Positions 36,682 to 48,058 of a DNA stretch of 64,000 nucleotides are shown piece after piece. Below the pieces are notes generated by a model. It saw nothing but the letters and a program-made list of their open reading frames with translations, was not told the DNA's origin and searched no databases. Position 1 is the stretch's first letter. The number at the start of each line of letters is the position of its first letter. A program made the position numbers and the translations under genes. Location of the stretch: positions 1,984,001 to 2,048,000 of the forward strand of contig NZ_CP083950.1 in NCBI RefSeq assembly GCF_006439395.2. The letters run 5' to 3'. Origin of the DNA: Mesorhizobium sp. B4-1-4 (GTDB taxonomy: Bacteria; Pseudomonadota; Alphaproteobacteria; Rhizobiales; Rhizobiaceae).

Positions 36682-37548
36682 ATGAACTCTGCAGGAAACA
36701 ACGGACGTGCCCAGCCCCGGGCGGGCCGTGCCCTGCCCTGGGCGCTGGTCACGCCGGCGCTCGGCTGGACGCTGCTGTTCTTCGTGCTGCCGTTCATCGC
36801 CATGGGGCTTTCCAGCCTGACGGCGCATGGGGGCGGCGGTTTCACCCTCGCCAACTACAGCCAGTTCTTCACCAATCCGTCCTACTGGCAGGCGATGGTG
36901 AACTCGCTGCAGGTCACGGCAATCGTCACCGTGGTTTCGGTGCTGCTCGCCTACCCCTTCGCCTGGATCCTGGCCGAACAGGTGCCGGAGCGCTGGCAGC
37001 GCTTGGCGCTGATGCTGGCCGTGCTGCCGTTCTGGACCTCCTATGTCGTGCGCTCCTATTCCTGGCTGCTGGTGCTGGCGCAGAACGGCGTCATCAACCG
37101 CGCGCTGATAGGTTCGGGCCTGATCTCGGAGCCGCCGCAGCTCGCCAACACGCGTTTGGCCACGGTCACCGGTTTCGTGCATTTCTTCGTCATGCTGTTG
37201 ACGCTGACCATTTTCGCCAACCTCAAGCAGCTCAGCCCGAGCTATCGCAAGGCGGCCGCCGATCTCGGCGCCGGACCGGTGCGCACTTTCCTACACATCA
37301 TCCTGCCGCTGACCTTGCCCGGTATCATGGTCGGCGCCTTCCTGACCTTCGTGCTGTGCATCGGCGACTACATCACGCCGCAGATTCTCGGCGGCAACAA
37401 CGAGCTTCTGATGCCGCAGTTGGTGATGATGCAGATCGGCCGGCGCGGCGATTTTCCGCTGGCCTCGGCGCTGTCGATCATCCTGATGGCGGTCGTCACC
37501 GTTGCCTACCTCGCCTGCGCGCGCTGGCTGAAGATTGAGCGGGCCTGA
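36682..37548 (+). CDS. ABC transporter permease (PotB-like)
   Basis: A 288-residue inner-membrane protein with six or so helices, starting MNSAGNNGRAQPRAGRALPW at 36682 (13 bp after the binding-protein stop). The cytoplasmic coupling motif YRKAAADLGAGPVRTFLHII is intact, with the P-LTLPGI extension after it. It forms a heterodimer with the next gene product. Genes are 2 bp apart, so they are coupled. Confidence 0.9.
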   Translation: MNSAGNNGRAQPRAGRALPWALVTPALGWTLLFFVLPFIAMGLSSLTAHGGGGFTLANYSQFFTNPSYWQAMVNSLQVTAIVTVVSVLLAYPFAWILAEQVPERWQRLALMLAVLPFWTSYVVRSYSWLLVLAQNGVINRALIGSGLISEPPQLANTRLATVTGFVHFFVMLLTLTIFANLKQLSPSYRKAAADLGAGPVRTFLHIILPLTLPGIMVGAFLTFVLCIGDYITPQILGGNNELLMPQLVMMQIGRRGDFPLASALSIILMAVVTVAYLACARWLKIERA

Positions 37549-37550
37549 CC

Positions 37551-38333
37551 ATGCGCCAAGTGATCCGCGTCGCTTCCTGGATCTATGCGCTTGCCGTCTA
37601 CGGCTTCATCTTCCTGCCGGTTGTCGTGCTGGTGCTGTTCTCGTTGCAGTCGACCTCCTTCCCCATCCCGCCCTTCACCGGCCCGTCGCTGCGCTGGTAC
37701 GATGCCGTGCTCTCCGAAGCCAGGCTGACCTCGGCGCTGGTCAACTCGCTGCTGGTCGCGGTGCTTTCCTCGGCGACCGCCGTCACGCTCGGCTTCCTCT
37801 CGGCCTGGGGCTTCGCCCGCTTCGTGCTGCCGGGCTCGGGCGTGCTGCGCGGCCTGATCACGCTGCCGCTGACGGTCAGCTATCTCATCATCGGCATGGG
37901 GCTTCTGGTGCTGTTCAACTGGGCCGGCGTGCCGAAGTCGCTGCTCGCCGCCGGTATTGGCCATGTCGTGATCAACCTGCCGCTCTGCTTCGCCATCATC
38001 TACAGCCAGATGGGCGACCACCAGATCAACATCGAGCGTGCCGCGCGCGACCTCGGCGCGCCGGAGTGGAAGGTGCTGCTCCTCATCACCGTGCCGGTCA
38101 TGGCGCCGGCCATCTTCGCCGGCTTCTTCCTGTCGATGACCTTCTCCTGGGACGAGTTCGTGATCTCTTTCCTACTCACTCGTTTCGACACCACATTGCC
38201 CGTGGAAATCTGGAACCTGCTGCGCTCCGGCCTTAATCCAAAAACCAATGCCGTCGGTTCGCTGGTCTTTGCCGTTTCCATCGTGCTGGTGGTGCTGTTC
38301 GAACTGACTTTGCTGCGCAGGAGAAAGCCATGA
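37551..38333 (+). CDS. ABC transporter permease (PotC-like)
   Basis: A 260-residue permease starting MRQVIRVASWIYALAVYGFI. It has about six helices, including FIFLPVVVLVLFSLQSTSFP, and the coupling motif IERAARDLGAPEWKVLLLIT. The stop overlaps the ATG of the next gene by 4 bp (ATGA), indicating translational coupling to the ATPase. Second membrane half of the importer. Confidence 0.9.
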   Translation: MRQVIRVASWIYALAVYGFIFLPVVVLVLFSLQSTSFPIPPFTGPSLRWYDAVLSEARLTSALVNSLLVAVLSSATAVTLGFLSAWGFARFVLPGSGVLRGLITLPLTVSYLIIGMGLLVLFNWAGVPKSLLAAGIGHVVINLPLCFAIIYSQMGDHQINIERAARDLGAPEWKVLLLITVPVMAPAIFAGFFLSMTFSWDEFVISFLLTRFDTTLPVEIWNLLRSGLNPKTNAVGSLVFAVSIVLVVLFELTLLRRRKP

Positions 38334-39394
38334 CCGCGCCCCTGGTCGACATCCGCAGTGTCTCGCACCGTTTCGGGCAGCTGGCCGTACTGAAGAACGT
38401 CTCGCTGCGGATCGAGCCCGGCAGCTATACGATCCTGCTGGGGCCGTCGGGCTCCGGCAAGACGACGCTGCTGTCCATACTGGGCGGCTTCCTCACCCCA
38501 AGCGAAGGCAAAGTCTTTATCCGTGGCGAGGACTGCACATCGGTGCCGCCGGCCAAGCGGCCGACGACAACCGTGTTCCAGGACTACGCGCTGTTTCCGC
38601 ATATGAGCGTCGGCGGCAATGTCGGCTTCGGCCTGCGTATGCAGGGCGTCGATGGCGCGACACGCGCCGCCCGGGCGCGCGAGGCGCTGGCGCTGGTAGG
38701 CCTTGCCTCCGCCTTCGACAAGAAGCCGCACCAGCTTTCCGGCGGCCAGCGGCAGCGCGTCGCGCTGGCGCGTGCGCTGGTCATCGAGCCGGCGGTACTC
38801 TTGCTCGACGAACCGCTCGGTGCGCTCGATCTCAAACTGCGGCGGCAAATGCAGGACGAGTTGAAGGCGATCCAGAAGCGCGTCGGCACCGCCTTCATCC
38901 ATGTCACCCACGACCAGGAGGAAGCGATGGCGCTGGCCGACCACTGCGTGGTCATGAATGATGGGCGCATCGAGGACGAAGGCCCGCCCGAGCGTGTCTA
39001 TGCCAGGCCGGCGACGCGCTTTTCTGCGACCTTCATGGGCGAAAGCACGATCCTTGCCGGAACGGTGATGAAAGCAACAAACGGTGCAATCACGGTTTCG
39101 ACGCCAGCGGGTGCGATCTCGCTGTCCGGCGCTCAGCCGGCCAGCACCAGCATTGCGCTTGCTATCCGGCCGGAACACCTGCGCCTTGGTGAGACCAAAA
39201 GCGATATTGCGCTGGGTGCCGCCAAAGTCAGCGATGTCGTCTTCCAAGGCAGCTTCAAACGCGTGCTGGCGACTTCGGCGTTGGATCCGGCACTGCAGTT
39301 CATCGCCAAGGCACCCGCATCCACAACTGTTCAGGCAGGCGACACTGTCGTGGTTTCGTGCAACGCTGACGACATCATCCAGCTGGCGGACTGA
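38330..39394 (+). CDS. ABC transporter ATP-binding protein (PotA-like)
   Basis: A 354-residue ATPase. Walker A is GPSGSGKTT, the Q-loop [11 protein letters not shown], the signature [15 protein letters not shown], Walker [12 protein letters not shown] and the switch His HVTHDQEEA. The C-terminal regulatory TOBE domain (about 240-350) is present. All catalytic residues are intact. It pairs with the two permeases immediately upstream. Confidence 0.93.
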   Translation: MTAPLVDIRSVSHRFGQLAVLKNVSLRIEPGSYTILLGPSGSGKTTLLSILGGFLTPSEGKVFIRGEDCTSVPPAKRPTTTVFQDYALFPHMSVGGNVGFGLRMQGVDGATRAARAREALALVGLASAFDKKPHQLSGGQRQRVALARALVIEPAVLLLDEPLGALDLKLRRQMQDELKAIQKRVGTAFIHVTHDQEEAMALADHCVVMNDGRIEDEGPPERVYARPATRFSATFMGESTILAGTVMKATNGAITVSTPAGAISLSGAQPASTSIALAIRPEHLRLGETKSDIALGAAKVSDVVFQGSFKRVLATSALDPALQFIAKAPASTTVQAGDTVVVSCNADDIIQLAD

Positions 39395-39397
39395 GAC

Positions 39398-40156
39398 ATG
39401 AGTGTGCTTCCAGCTATCGACGCGGCAGACTGGTACGAGACCATCCGCATGGCCGACGGCGTCACGCTGATCCATGAACCATGGATCAAACCGTTCTTCC
39501 GCTGCAACATGTGGCATGTGCGCGGTCGCGACCGCGATCTCCTCTTCGACACCGGGCTCGGCCATTTCAGCCTGCGCACGCATGTGCCTTTGACGGAGCG
39601 CAAGCTCATCTGCGTCGCCAGCCACACGCATTTCGACCATATCGGCTGTCACCACGAATTTCCCGACCGTTGCGTGCACAGCGCCGAAGCGGAAATCCTC
39701 GCCGATCCGCGCAGCGAATGGACGGTTGCCGACCGCTACGCCACCGACGAAATGTTCGATCGGCTGCCGCAAGGCTGGGACACCGCGCGCTACGACATTT
39801 TACCCGCGCCGGCCGACCGTCTGCTTGAGCATGGCGATATTGTGGATCTCGGTGACCGTGCCTTCGAGGTCGTCCATACGCCGGGCCATTCGCCTGGCGG
39901 CATCGCGCTCTACGAGACAAAGACCGGCATCCTGCTGTCCGGTGACATCGTCTATGACGGCCCGCTGATCGACGACGTCTACCACTCGGACATCCCGGAC
40001 TATATGGCCACGCTGATCGCCATGCGCGACCTTGATGTCTTGGTCGTGCATGGTGGCCATTTCCCGAGCTTCGGCAGAGTGCGCTACCGCCAGCTGATCG
40101 ACGAGTACCTGGCGCACAAGCGCCGGGCCGGCTGCCATTTGCGGCAGCACCCCTAA
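39398..40156 (+). CDS. MBL-fold metallohydrolase
   Basis: A 252-residue metallo-beta-lactamase-fold hydrolase. The metal motif is SHTHFDHIG (His76, His78, Asp80, His81), followed by HTPGHSPGGIALYE with a third-ligand His and LLSGDIVYDG with the Asp. VVHGGHFPSFG supplies the last His. It begins 3 bp after the ATPase, so it is in the transporter operon. It probably acts on the imported compound or a thioester or ester of it. Substrate not predictable. Confidence 0.85.
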   Translation: MSVLPAIDAADWYETIRMADGVTLIHEPWIKPFFRCNMWHVRGRDRDLLFDTGLGHFSLRTHVPLTERKLICVASHTHFDHIGCHHEFPDRCVHSAEAEILADPRSEWTVADRYATDEMFDRLPQGWDTARYDILPAPADRLLEHGDIVDLGDRAFEVVHTPGHSPGGIALYETKTGILLSGDIVYDGPLIDDVYHSDIPDYMATLIAMRDLDVLVVHGGHFPSFGRVRYRQLIDEYLAHKRRAGCHLRQHP

Positions 40157-40161
40157 CAGGC

Positions 40162-40866
40162 TCAACGCATCAATTCGAAATGTCGCGGAAATGCCTGATG
40201 CAGCAGGAGCAGCATCGTCTTGCGCAGAACGTCGGTATCGCGCCCGGAAGGGTTCAGATGATCCCAGTACCACGCACCATGAACTAGATAATTCAGACTC
40301 TCTGAGAGAGTGTTGATATCGACGCCGGCATAGCCGCCGCCACGCGCGATCTCGATCAGCAATTCGCGCGCTTCGGCGGTGTAGGCGAGGTCACTGGGCA
40401 GGCCAATCTCATTGTAGATCTGCATGCTCTTGCGGTCGCTGGAGAACACGACGAAGACCGACACCCATTTCGGATGCTGCCGGGCAAAACGTTGCGCGCA
40501 TTCGACGGCTCCCAGCAGCCTGTCAACCGGCGAGAGGCCGGGCGCCCGCACCAGGTTGAACCACAGCTCATCATACTGATCGCTGAGATATTGCAGGACG
40601 GCCCGGAACAAGTTCTCCTTGCTGCGAAAGTGGAAGACGACCAGCGCGTTGGACGAGCCGACATGTTCGGCGATGCGCTGCATGGTGACGCTCGCCAGGC
40701 CCTCCTCCGCGATGAGCTCGATGGTGGCGTCGATGATGCGCTGCACGCTCGCTTCGCCGCGTTCGCGCCGACGGTCCCTGGGAACGGCATCGTTTGCCGA
40801 CTCCCTGCCCTTCGTCGTCGCAGCCTTGTGTTTCTCCGGCTTTGCGGTTGCCTTGCGCTGCGCCAT
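40162..40866 (-). CDS. TetR-family regulator (BetI-like C-terminal domain)
   Basis: A 234-residue regulator from the start MAQRKATAKPEKHKAATTKG. Longer starts at 40926 and 40992 are possible and the latter would overlap the amidase. The Lys-rich tail is followed by RIIDATIELIAEEGLASVTM and the HTH RIAEHVGSSNALVVFHFRSK. The C-terminal domain resembles BetI-type repressors (RFARQHPKWVSVFVVFSSDR). It is downstream of the amidase on the same strand and convergent with the transporter operon, so it could control the amidase-binding protein unit. Confidence 0.85.
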   Translation of the reverse strand: MAQRKATAKPEKHKAATTKGRESANDAVPRDRRRERGEASVQRIIDATIELIAEEGLASVTMQRIAEHVGSSNALVVFHFRSKENLFRAVLQYLSDQYDELWFNLVRAPGLSPVDRLLGAVECAQRFARQHPKWVSVFVVFSSDRKSMQIYNEIGLPSDLAYTAEARELLIEIARGGGYAGVDINTLSESLNYLVHGAWYWDHLNPSGRDTDVLRKTMLLLLHQAFPRHFELMR

Positions 40867-40955
40867 TTTCGTCAGCCCTTTCGGACCTGCGGCGGAATTA
40901 TTTCGCCGCACGGATTGCTGTGCCATACGGACCGCCGGCTCATCCCCCAAACCGC

Positions 40956-42383
40956 TTAAAGCGACGGGCGTGTCCCGGCATTTCCATACCATTGCCCCCG
41001 AGCCGTTTCATAGGCCAGCCCGGCCCGGAAAACGTGAGCGTCGCTATAGGTGCGGCCGACGATCTGGATGCCTGTCGGCACGCCGTTGGCGGCATGGCCC
41101 GACGGTATGGAAAGAACCGGGCAGCGGCTCATCATGTTGAACGGCGTCGTCATCACCCAGCCCAGCGATGGGTTCACCTGCCTCCCGTTGATCTCGACAG
41201 TGTCCCTGGTCTGGTCGAACTCCGCCGGAACCGCCGGGATAGCGTTTGTCGGGCAGATGAGCACGTCATACTTTTCCAGCAACGGCCCAAGGGTCTGGTA
41301 CATCCTGGCGGCGACATCCAGTGTTGCGACAAAATCCGTGGCCTTCGACTTTTGCCCGTCCTCGGCGAACTTGCGGGCATAGCTGGTCATGTCGTCGGCG
41401 TGCCGTTGGAGCAGTTGCGACAGCGACGCGCCGAACAGATGCTCAAGATACATCATGGCGGCCTTGAGCACCTCATCGCCCCAGCCCAGATCGACCTCCT
41501 CGACAGTGGCGCCCAGCGACCGGAAGACGTCGCACGCGGTAAGCGTGTTCTTGCGAACCTCCGGATCCACCTCATAGGAGCCGAGATCCATGGAGAAAGC
41601 GATCCTCCAGCCCTGGATCGGCTTATAGTCGGACGGCAGGCGCAATTTGGGGCGAAGCGTCGCGATGTCGAGCGGGCTTGGCCCGGCCATGACGTTCTGC
41701 AGCAGGATCGCGTCCTTCACGGTTCGCGCCAACGGTCCCGTGTGGCAGTAGAAGTCGAGATTGAAGGGCGGATCATCCGGGTTTCGGCCGTAGGGCGGCT
41801 TGAAGCCGACAAGGCCGCAAGCCGATGCGGGAATGCGGATCGACCCGCCAATGTCGGATCCCGTCGCGATCGCGGAGGTGCCCGAAGCCAGCGTCGCCGC
41901 CGCGCCGCCCGATGAACCGCCCGGAGTGAAGTCCGGGTTCCATGGATTGCGCGTGACGCCCCATCGCTTCGACCAGGTATAGCCGGCGCAGCTGAATTCC
42001 GGCGTCGCGGTACGCGCGTGGACGATGCCGCCGGCCTTGACGATGCGCTCATTCATGGTCGAGGTGTGGCCGCCAATGGCATCTTTCGACAGCAGCGAAC
42101 CGTGCGATGTCGGCTTGCCCTTGATGTAGCTCTCGTCCTTGATGCCAATCGGCAGGCCCTCGAGCGCACCGGTTCTGGCGCCTTTGGCGTATTTCGCCTC
42201 GGCCTTGGCGGCCAGCTCCATCGCCTCCTCGAAATGCGTGAACGTGAAGCAGTTGATCGCCGATTTTGTGGCTTCGGCGCGGCGAATGGTGGCCCGCATC
42301 AATTCGACGGGCGAGAGTTTCTTCGCCTTGAACAGCCGCAGCGCCTCATGGGCCGGCATGTAGCAAATGTCGAGATCGGACAT
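40956..42383 (-). CDS. Amidase (amidase-signature family)
   Basis: A 475-residue serine hydrolase. I chose MSDLDICYMPAHEALRLFKA at 42383 because GGGAGA lies upstream. The catalytic triad is complete: Lys82 in PIGIKDES, cis-Ser157 in PGGSSGGAAATLASG, and nucleophile Ser181 in SDIGGSIRIPA. The family hydrolyses amides, carbamates and nitrilated acids; AtzF, indole acetamide hydrolase and aryl acylamidase are relatives. The substrate is probably an imported amide, given the ABC genes on both sides. The 90-bp tail overlaps the upstream starts of the TetR frame. Confidence 0.9.
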   Translation of the reverse strand: MSDLDICYMPAHEALRLFKAKKLSPVELMRATIRRAEATKSAINCFTFTHFEEAMELAAKAEAKYAKGARTGALEGLPIGIKDESYIKGKPTSHGSLLSKDAIGGHTSTMNERIVKAGGIVHARTATPEFSCAGYTWSKRWGVTRNPWNPDFTPGGSSGGAAATLASGTSAIATGSDIGGSIRIPASACGLVGFKPPYGRNPDDPPFNLDFYCHTGPLARTVKDAILLQNVMAGPSPLDIATLRPKLRLPSDYKPIQGWRIAFSMDLGSYEVDPEVRKNTLTACDVFRSLGATVEEVDLGWGDEVLKAAMMYLEHLFGASLSQLLQRHADDMTSYARKFAEDGQKSKATDFVATLDVAARMYQTLGPLLEKYDVLICPTNAIPAVPAEFDQTRDTVEINGRQVNPSLGWVMTTPFNMMSRCPVLSIPSGHAANGVPTGIQIVGRTYSDAHVFRAGLAYETARGQWYGNAGTRPSL

Positions 42384-42479
42384 CGGAAGTCTCCCGCGAT
42401 CAAGAGACCGCACTTGGCATGAAGGTGGCCGGGCCGCGCATTGCGGCCCGGTGGCTGTTCTCGGATTGGGTTGGCAGCG

Positions 42480-43514
42480 CTATTTCTGGAGATCGGTCCA
42501 GATTTTCGTGTAGAGCGCCTGCACATTCGGCGGACAGGCCTGCATGAACTGGCCCTTGGCGGCAAATTCGGCCGGAATTGCCACTTCAGGCGCGGCCTTC
42601 ATGTCGTCCGGCATGAAAGTGTCGGAGCCCTTGATGCCATTGGCGTAGCGCGCGAAGGCCGAGATCATCGCGGCATTCTTCGGGTCCATGATGAAATTCT
42701 GGAAAAGCTTGGCGTTCTCGACATTCTTGGCGTCCTTGAGGACGGCGACATTGTCCATCCAGATCGGAAAGCCTTCCTTCGGATAGCCGTAGACGATCTT
42801 GTCGTTCTGCAGCCGCTCGCGCAGCGATATGCCATTCCAGTTGACGCCGGCGGCAATGTCGCCCCTGCCCAGGCCGTCGACGGCCGCGTAGTCGAGCGAA
42901 AGCCATTTCGCCTTCGCCGCGATCAGTCTGTCGTGCACCTTCTTCAGGACTTGCATGTCGTCGGTGCAGTATTTGCCGCCTTCATAGGCGATGGCGAGGA
43001 AAAGGATGTCGCCCATTTCGGGCACGACATTGATCTTACCGGCGAGTTCCGGTGGCGGGTCGAGGAAAATCGCAGATGTGTTCGGATCGCCGGCATAGAC
43101 CGACTTGTTCACCGAAATGCCCGTTGTCCCCCACTGCCATGGAACCGTGTATTTACGGCCCGGATCAAAGGGAACATCGACCCATCGCGGATCGACATTC
43201 TTGAAATTCTCCATCTTGTTGGGATCGGTCTCCAGCAGCAGACCTTCGCTGATCCAGATCGGCACGACGCTGGCCGACGGCACCACGATATCGTAGCCGG
43301 ACGCGCCCTGGCGGACCTTGGCCAACGCGGTGTCGTTGGAGTCGTAATCGGTGACGGTGACCTTGACCTTGTAGGTCTCCTCGAACTTCTTGATCAGGTC
43401 CGGGCTGGTGTAGTTGCCCCAGTTGTAGATGTTGAGTTCGCCATCGGCGCGGGCAATGCCTGTTACGGCGAAAAGCGATAGCCCAACGGCCGCCGCTGTC
43501 AGTTTCCAGTTCAT
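42480..43514 (-). CDS. Second PotD/PotF-like substrate-binding protein (orphan)
   Basis: A 344-residue periplasmic binding protein. Signal peptide [20 protein letters not shown] ends near ARADG. The mature N-terminus [20 protein letters not shown] is the classic polyamine-binding start. Other conserved parts are [20 protein letters not shown] and [15 protein letters not shown] [10 protein letters not shown]. It has no permease beside it on this strand and lies 97 bp upstream of the amidase in the same direction, so they form one unit. It may share the permeases of the neighbouring operon. Confidence 0.85.
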   Translation of the reverse strand: MNWKLTAAAVGLSLFAVTGIARADGELNIYNWGNYTSPDLIKKFEETYKVKVTVTDYDSNDTALAKVRQGASGYDIVVPSASVVPIWISEGLLLETDPNKMENFKNVDPRWVDVPFDPGRKYTVPWQWGTTGISVNKSVYAGDPNTSAIFLDPPPELAGKINVVPEMGDILFLAIAYEGGKYCTDDMQVLKKVHDRLIAAKAKWLSLDYAAVDGLGRGDIAAGVNWNGISLRERLQNDKIVYGYPKEGFPIWMDNVAVLKDAKNVENAKLFQNFIMDPKNAAMISAFARYANGIKGSDTFMPDDMKAAPEVAIPAEFAAKGQFMQACPPNVQALYTKIWTDLQK

Positions 43515-44480
43515 GCTAGTGCTCCCATTGTTGGGACCGGCCGCGTCGCCGCCTCAGGTCCATTTCCTGCGATGAACAAGCCTGTTGACGCCTTTCGTCC
43601 CGATGATGGGCCGGACGGCTGTCGAGATATTTCCCTCTTCGCGGCCATTCACAGGCAAATGCCGGCTGGCCAACTCGGTTATCCCCGAGGCTAAATTATA
43701 ACTAACTATACAGTCAATATCTTTTCGCCGGCACTACCGCGACCTAATCAGATGCCCTGCACTTTCCAGGCGGCGAGCCGCTGACAGAATGGCGGCGCAG
43801 GCTCAGCCGCGGCTGTTGGCGGGAAGCGAAATCCGATAGTCTGGCCCTCGATTCCTCGGTTTCCGCCAAGACCGCAGGCGATCCAGCAGCAGGCAAGACA
43901 TGCCGAGCATCGGCGGCGGTTCCATGGCGTGGATGGACGATCGTGCTTTCGCGACCTAGAGCGCTCTTTGCGGGCAAGGCATCCCTGCGGCATCGCCGCA
44001 GCGTGACGCCGTGGGTAATGGTCTGGTGCTCATTGCTTCCGACTGGCGCACAAGCTCGGCGAAGACCAGCGCGAAGCTACCCAGCATGACAAAAACGACG
44101 ATCAGGCGTGTTACCGGCAATGTGTCGGCCTCGTCTGGCTGGCGCATGTCCCGGGTATGAGGATTTTCCAGGAATCATGCGCACGATCAAAAGTGCCGCA
44201 GCCTCCATTTGACATCCCGAAGGATACAGCGGTGCTGCGGGCGCCCCACGCTGCCCATGCCGGCTAACATGATCGATCCGCGTTTACGAGAGTTTAAGCC
44301 CCGCCTTAACCATCACATTCGCTCGCGCTTTGACATGAAGCGCGAGCTACCGGCTTTGGCGACGCAGCCCGGCGCAGTTTCGCTGGCCGACATACCGGCT
44401 CTCTTTGCAGACCCGCCCGCCCATGCTACCCCGGCGCTGGCGCGGCCGGAATCTCGCCAATCGGTCGCGATCGGGGAGCC
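43515..44480. other. Intergenic region between the orphan binding protein and NAD kinase
   Basis: About 965 bp. Near 43690-43730 there is an AT-rich stretch (CTAAATTATAACTAACTATA) upstream of the binding-protein gene that probably holds its promoter. One small membrane-protein frame (43956-44147) is plausible. The rest shows no convincing gene. A TTAA-N8-TTAA stretch lies near 44295. Confidence 0.5.
43956..44147 (-). CDS. Possible small membrane protein
   Basis: A 63-residue frame. MRQPDEADTLPVTRLIVVFV is followed by a hydrophobic helix (MLGSFALVFAEL) and a charged tail. The helix looks real, but there is no clear ribosome site and the C-terminal third is compositionally odd. I cannot assign a family. 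Treat as tentative. Confidence 0.35.
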   Translation of the reverse strand: MRQPDEADTLPVTRLIVVFVMLGSFALVFAELVRQSEAMSTRPLPTASRCGDAAGMPCPQRAL

Positions 44481-45254
44481 ATGAGCACAGCCGCCAACAG
44501 CATCGCCTTCGTTTCGTCCGACACAGCAGACGCCAAGGCGGCGCTGGAAAGCCTGACGAGGCGCTATGGTCAGTGTTCGGTCGCGGACGCGGGCGTTGTG
44601 GTGGCCTTGGGCGGCGACGGCTTCCTGCTGCAGACTTTGCGCGACACGATGGGAACGGGAAAGAAGGTCTACGGCATGAACCGTGGCACCATCGGCTTCC
44701 TGATGAATGAGTACCGGTCCGGAGGGCTCACCGAGCGCATCGCGGCCGCGGTCGCTGAAACGATCCGCCCGCTCGAAATGCAGGCCGTCACCTCGGAAGG
44801 CGAAACGGTGTCGGCGCTGGCGATCAACGAAGTGGCGCTGTGGCGCCAATCCTATCAGACGGCCAAGATCCGCATCAGTGTCGACGACCAGATACGGCTC
44901 GAGGAACTGAGCTGCGATGGCGTAATGATCGCCACGCCTGCGGGATCGACCGCTTACAATCTTTCCGCGCACGGCCCGATCCTGCCGCTCGACGCTCCGC
45001 TTCTGGCGCTTACGCCGGTCAGCCCGTTTCGCCCGCGCCGCTGGCGTGGTGCGTTGCTCTCCAACAAGGCGACCGTGCGCTTCGACATTCTGGAGCCTGA
45101 AAAGCGGCCGGTGAACGCCGCCGCCGACCACACGGAGGTCAAGGCGGTGACTTCCGTGACAGTGCGGGAATCGCCGACAGCCACGGCGACCTTGCTGTTC
45201 GATCCCAACCATTCCTGGAACGAACGCATCCTGGCTGAACAGTTCCGTTACTGA
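44481..45254 (+). CDS. nadK: NAD kinase
   Basis: A 257-residue ATP-NAD kinase that makes [14 protein letters not shown] (Gly44-Asp46-Gly47) is the nucleotide site, and NEVALWRQS and [19 protein letters not shown] are the NAD-binding signatures. GGGGAG precedes the ATG at 44481. The length suits the short alphaproteobacterial NadK. It stands alone before the DEAD-box gene, which has its own promoter. Confidence 0.94.
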   Translation: MSTAANSIAFVSSDTADAKAALESLTRRYGQCSVADAGVVVALGGDGFLLQTLRDTMGTGKKVYGMNRGTIGFLMNEYRSGGLTERIAAAVAETIRPLEMQAVTSEGETVSALAINEVALWRQSYQTAKIRISVDDQIRLEELSCDGVMIATPAGSTAYNLSAHGPILPLDAPLLALTPVSPFRPRRWRGALLSNKATVRFDILEPEKRPVNAAADHTEVKAVTSVTVRESPTATATLLFDPNHSWNERILAEQFRY

Positions 45255-45336
45255 GCCGGCACAGAGAGAAGCGGCCGGATTAAGCATCGCGATTAAGGTT
45301 ACGACTTCACAATCGCGCCAATCCCGCCTGTTTCTG

Positions 45337-45365
45337 TTGACAAATCGTGGACTTGCGCCTAATCG
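45337..45365 (+). promoter_or_regulatory. Predicted promoter of the DEAD-box helicase gene
   Basis: -35 TTGACA (45337-45342), 17-bp spacer, -10 TAATCG (45360-45365). Transcription would begin near 45373, which excludes any translation start upstream of that and supports the TTG at 45446. Confidence 0.65.
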
Positions 45366-45445
45366 CATACCAACTTTGCAGGCGCGCGGCGCTTGCCGCG
45401 ACGAATGACGTTGCGCCTCCCCGAACCAGCCAAAGACGACAACAC

Positions 45446-47035
<1,590 letters not shown>

Positions 47036-47089
47036 TCGCCGAACGATTGAAAGCAAGCCAGCCATCCGGCTTGCCCTCCCGGCAGACGT

Positions 47090-47193
47090 CTAACCGCGTC
47101 GCGTGAGAACAGAGTCAGGCGACGCGCCATAGGCCTTTGTTTTCATCCGTGTCGTGCTCCCAAGACGGGGCCGCTTCCGGCGACATGCGTTAG
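47090..47193. repeat. Dispersed intergenic repeat, copy 1
   Basis: CTAACCGCGTCGCG... through GGCGACGCGCCATAGG and TTGTTTTCATCC to GGCGACATGCGTTAG. It aligns along its length with 49331-49431, with two possible hairpins (GTCGCG/CGCGAC-type and an inner GGG..CCC). Such elements are common between genes in Mesorhizobium-like genomes. It lies just downstream of the hypothetical gene at 47208. Confidence 0.65.
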
Positions 47194-47207
47194 CCCTGAC
47201 TCGCCCC

Positions 47208-47816
47208 TTACATCGGTCCAGGCATCATCTTGGTCGGTTTTTCCAGCATCGGAAACTCGGCCTTGTTGCATTTCACGTTCGGGTTCGTCGGGCTGAACAT
47301 GCCGTTCGGATTGTCCCTGAACAGCCAGGCGTGAAGATCGTAGTGGACGAACTCCCTCGGAATGAGCGGGTAGTGTCCCTCCATCGGACCCTGGAAGGTT
47401 TGGCCGAGCAGTTTCGGCGGCTCCTTGATGTCGGGCGTCAGCGGCACCAGCCATTCCACCCCCACAAGTTGCAAGCCCTTTTTCGTCGGTTCGTAGATCA
47501 GCACATTGGGGCGCATCGGATCGAGCTTTTGGCCGACACTTTGAGCGTTGACGAAATGGATGCCCATGGCGCCTTTCGGATAGTCCATCGCGCCCGGTAT
47601 CTTTTCTCCGCTGTAATAGACGCAGCCAACTGTCGACAGATAGAGGTCGCGAACGGCGACGGTGTAGTCCTGATATTTGGCCAGCGATTTTTTCAAGGCG
47701 TCGATGTCGGCCTTGTTGGCGTCTTCGGCCACGGCCGAAGCGACGCCTAACGATGCGCCTACAATACTCGTCAAAGCGAGGACGCCGCAGCGCCCAAGGC
47801 AGGCTGTTCTTGTCAT
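47208..47816 (-). CDS. Secreted hypothetical protein
   Basis: A 202-residue protein with a signal peptide (TACLGRCGVLALTSIVGASL, then ASAVAED). The mature part has DIDALKKSLAKYQDYTVAVR and then DLYLSTVGCVYYSG. It also contains MGIHFVNAQSVGQKLDPMRP and an EWLVPLTPDIKEPP-like segment. I recognise the style of a conserved rhizobial exported protein but no domain or function. Two cysteines remain in the mature part. No operon partner; a repeat element follows its stop. Confidence 0.65.
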   Translation of the reverse strand: MTRTACLGRCGVLALTSIVGASLGVASAVAEDANKADIDALKKSLAKYQDYTVAVRDLYLSTVGCVYYSGEKIPGAMDYPKGAMGIHFVNAQSVGQKLDPMRPNVLIYEPTKKGLQLVGVEWLVPLTPDIKEPPKLLGQTFQGPMEGHYPLIPREFVHYDLHAWLFRDNPNGMFSPTNPNVKCNKAEFPMLEKPTKMMPGPM

Positions 47817-48009
47817 GCATTCCTCCCAGATTTTCTGATCTGGCCGTTCAAGACGGAGGCGGAAAATGCTGATTGCGCGGCCAGTTGTACCGCCTCATCC
47901 CCTCTGGACAGCCACGATGCTATTCCTTTCCACGGCCGCAGGAAAGCAGCTATTTAGAACTAGCTAATTCCCCAGCGCGCCAATCTGAAGAGCGCCGAAA
48001 TCGGCTCAA

Positions 48010-48038
48010 ACAAAAACGGCCCCACATGGGACCGTTTC
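48010..48038 (-). terminator. Terminator after the OmpA-like gene
   Basis: The minus strand reads AAACGGTCCCA-TG-TGGGGCCGTTTTTG, a long stem with a T-run, about 20 bp beyond the stop at 48059. Confidence 0.72.
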
Positions 48039-48058
48039 GCATTCGCATGCCGTCCAGT

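Noticed and set aside
43748..43993. An 81-residue minus-strand frame downstream of the possible small membrane protein
   Set aside because: Cys/Arg/Pro-rich random composition, no ribosome site; an overlapping frame is equally open.
44294..44309. A TTAA-N8-TTAA motif upstream of nadK, as a CtrA site
   Set aside because: The CtrA consensus has N7 spacing; with one extra base and no other support I left it out.
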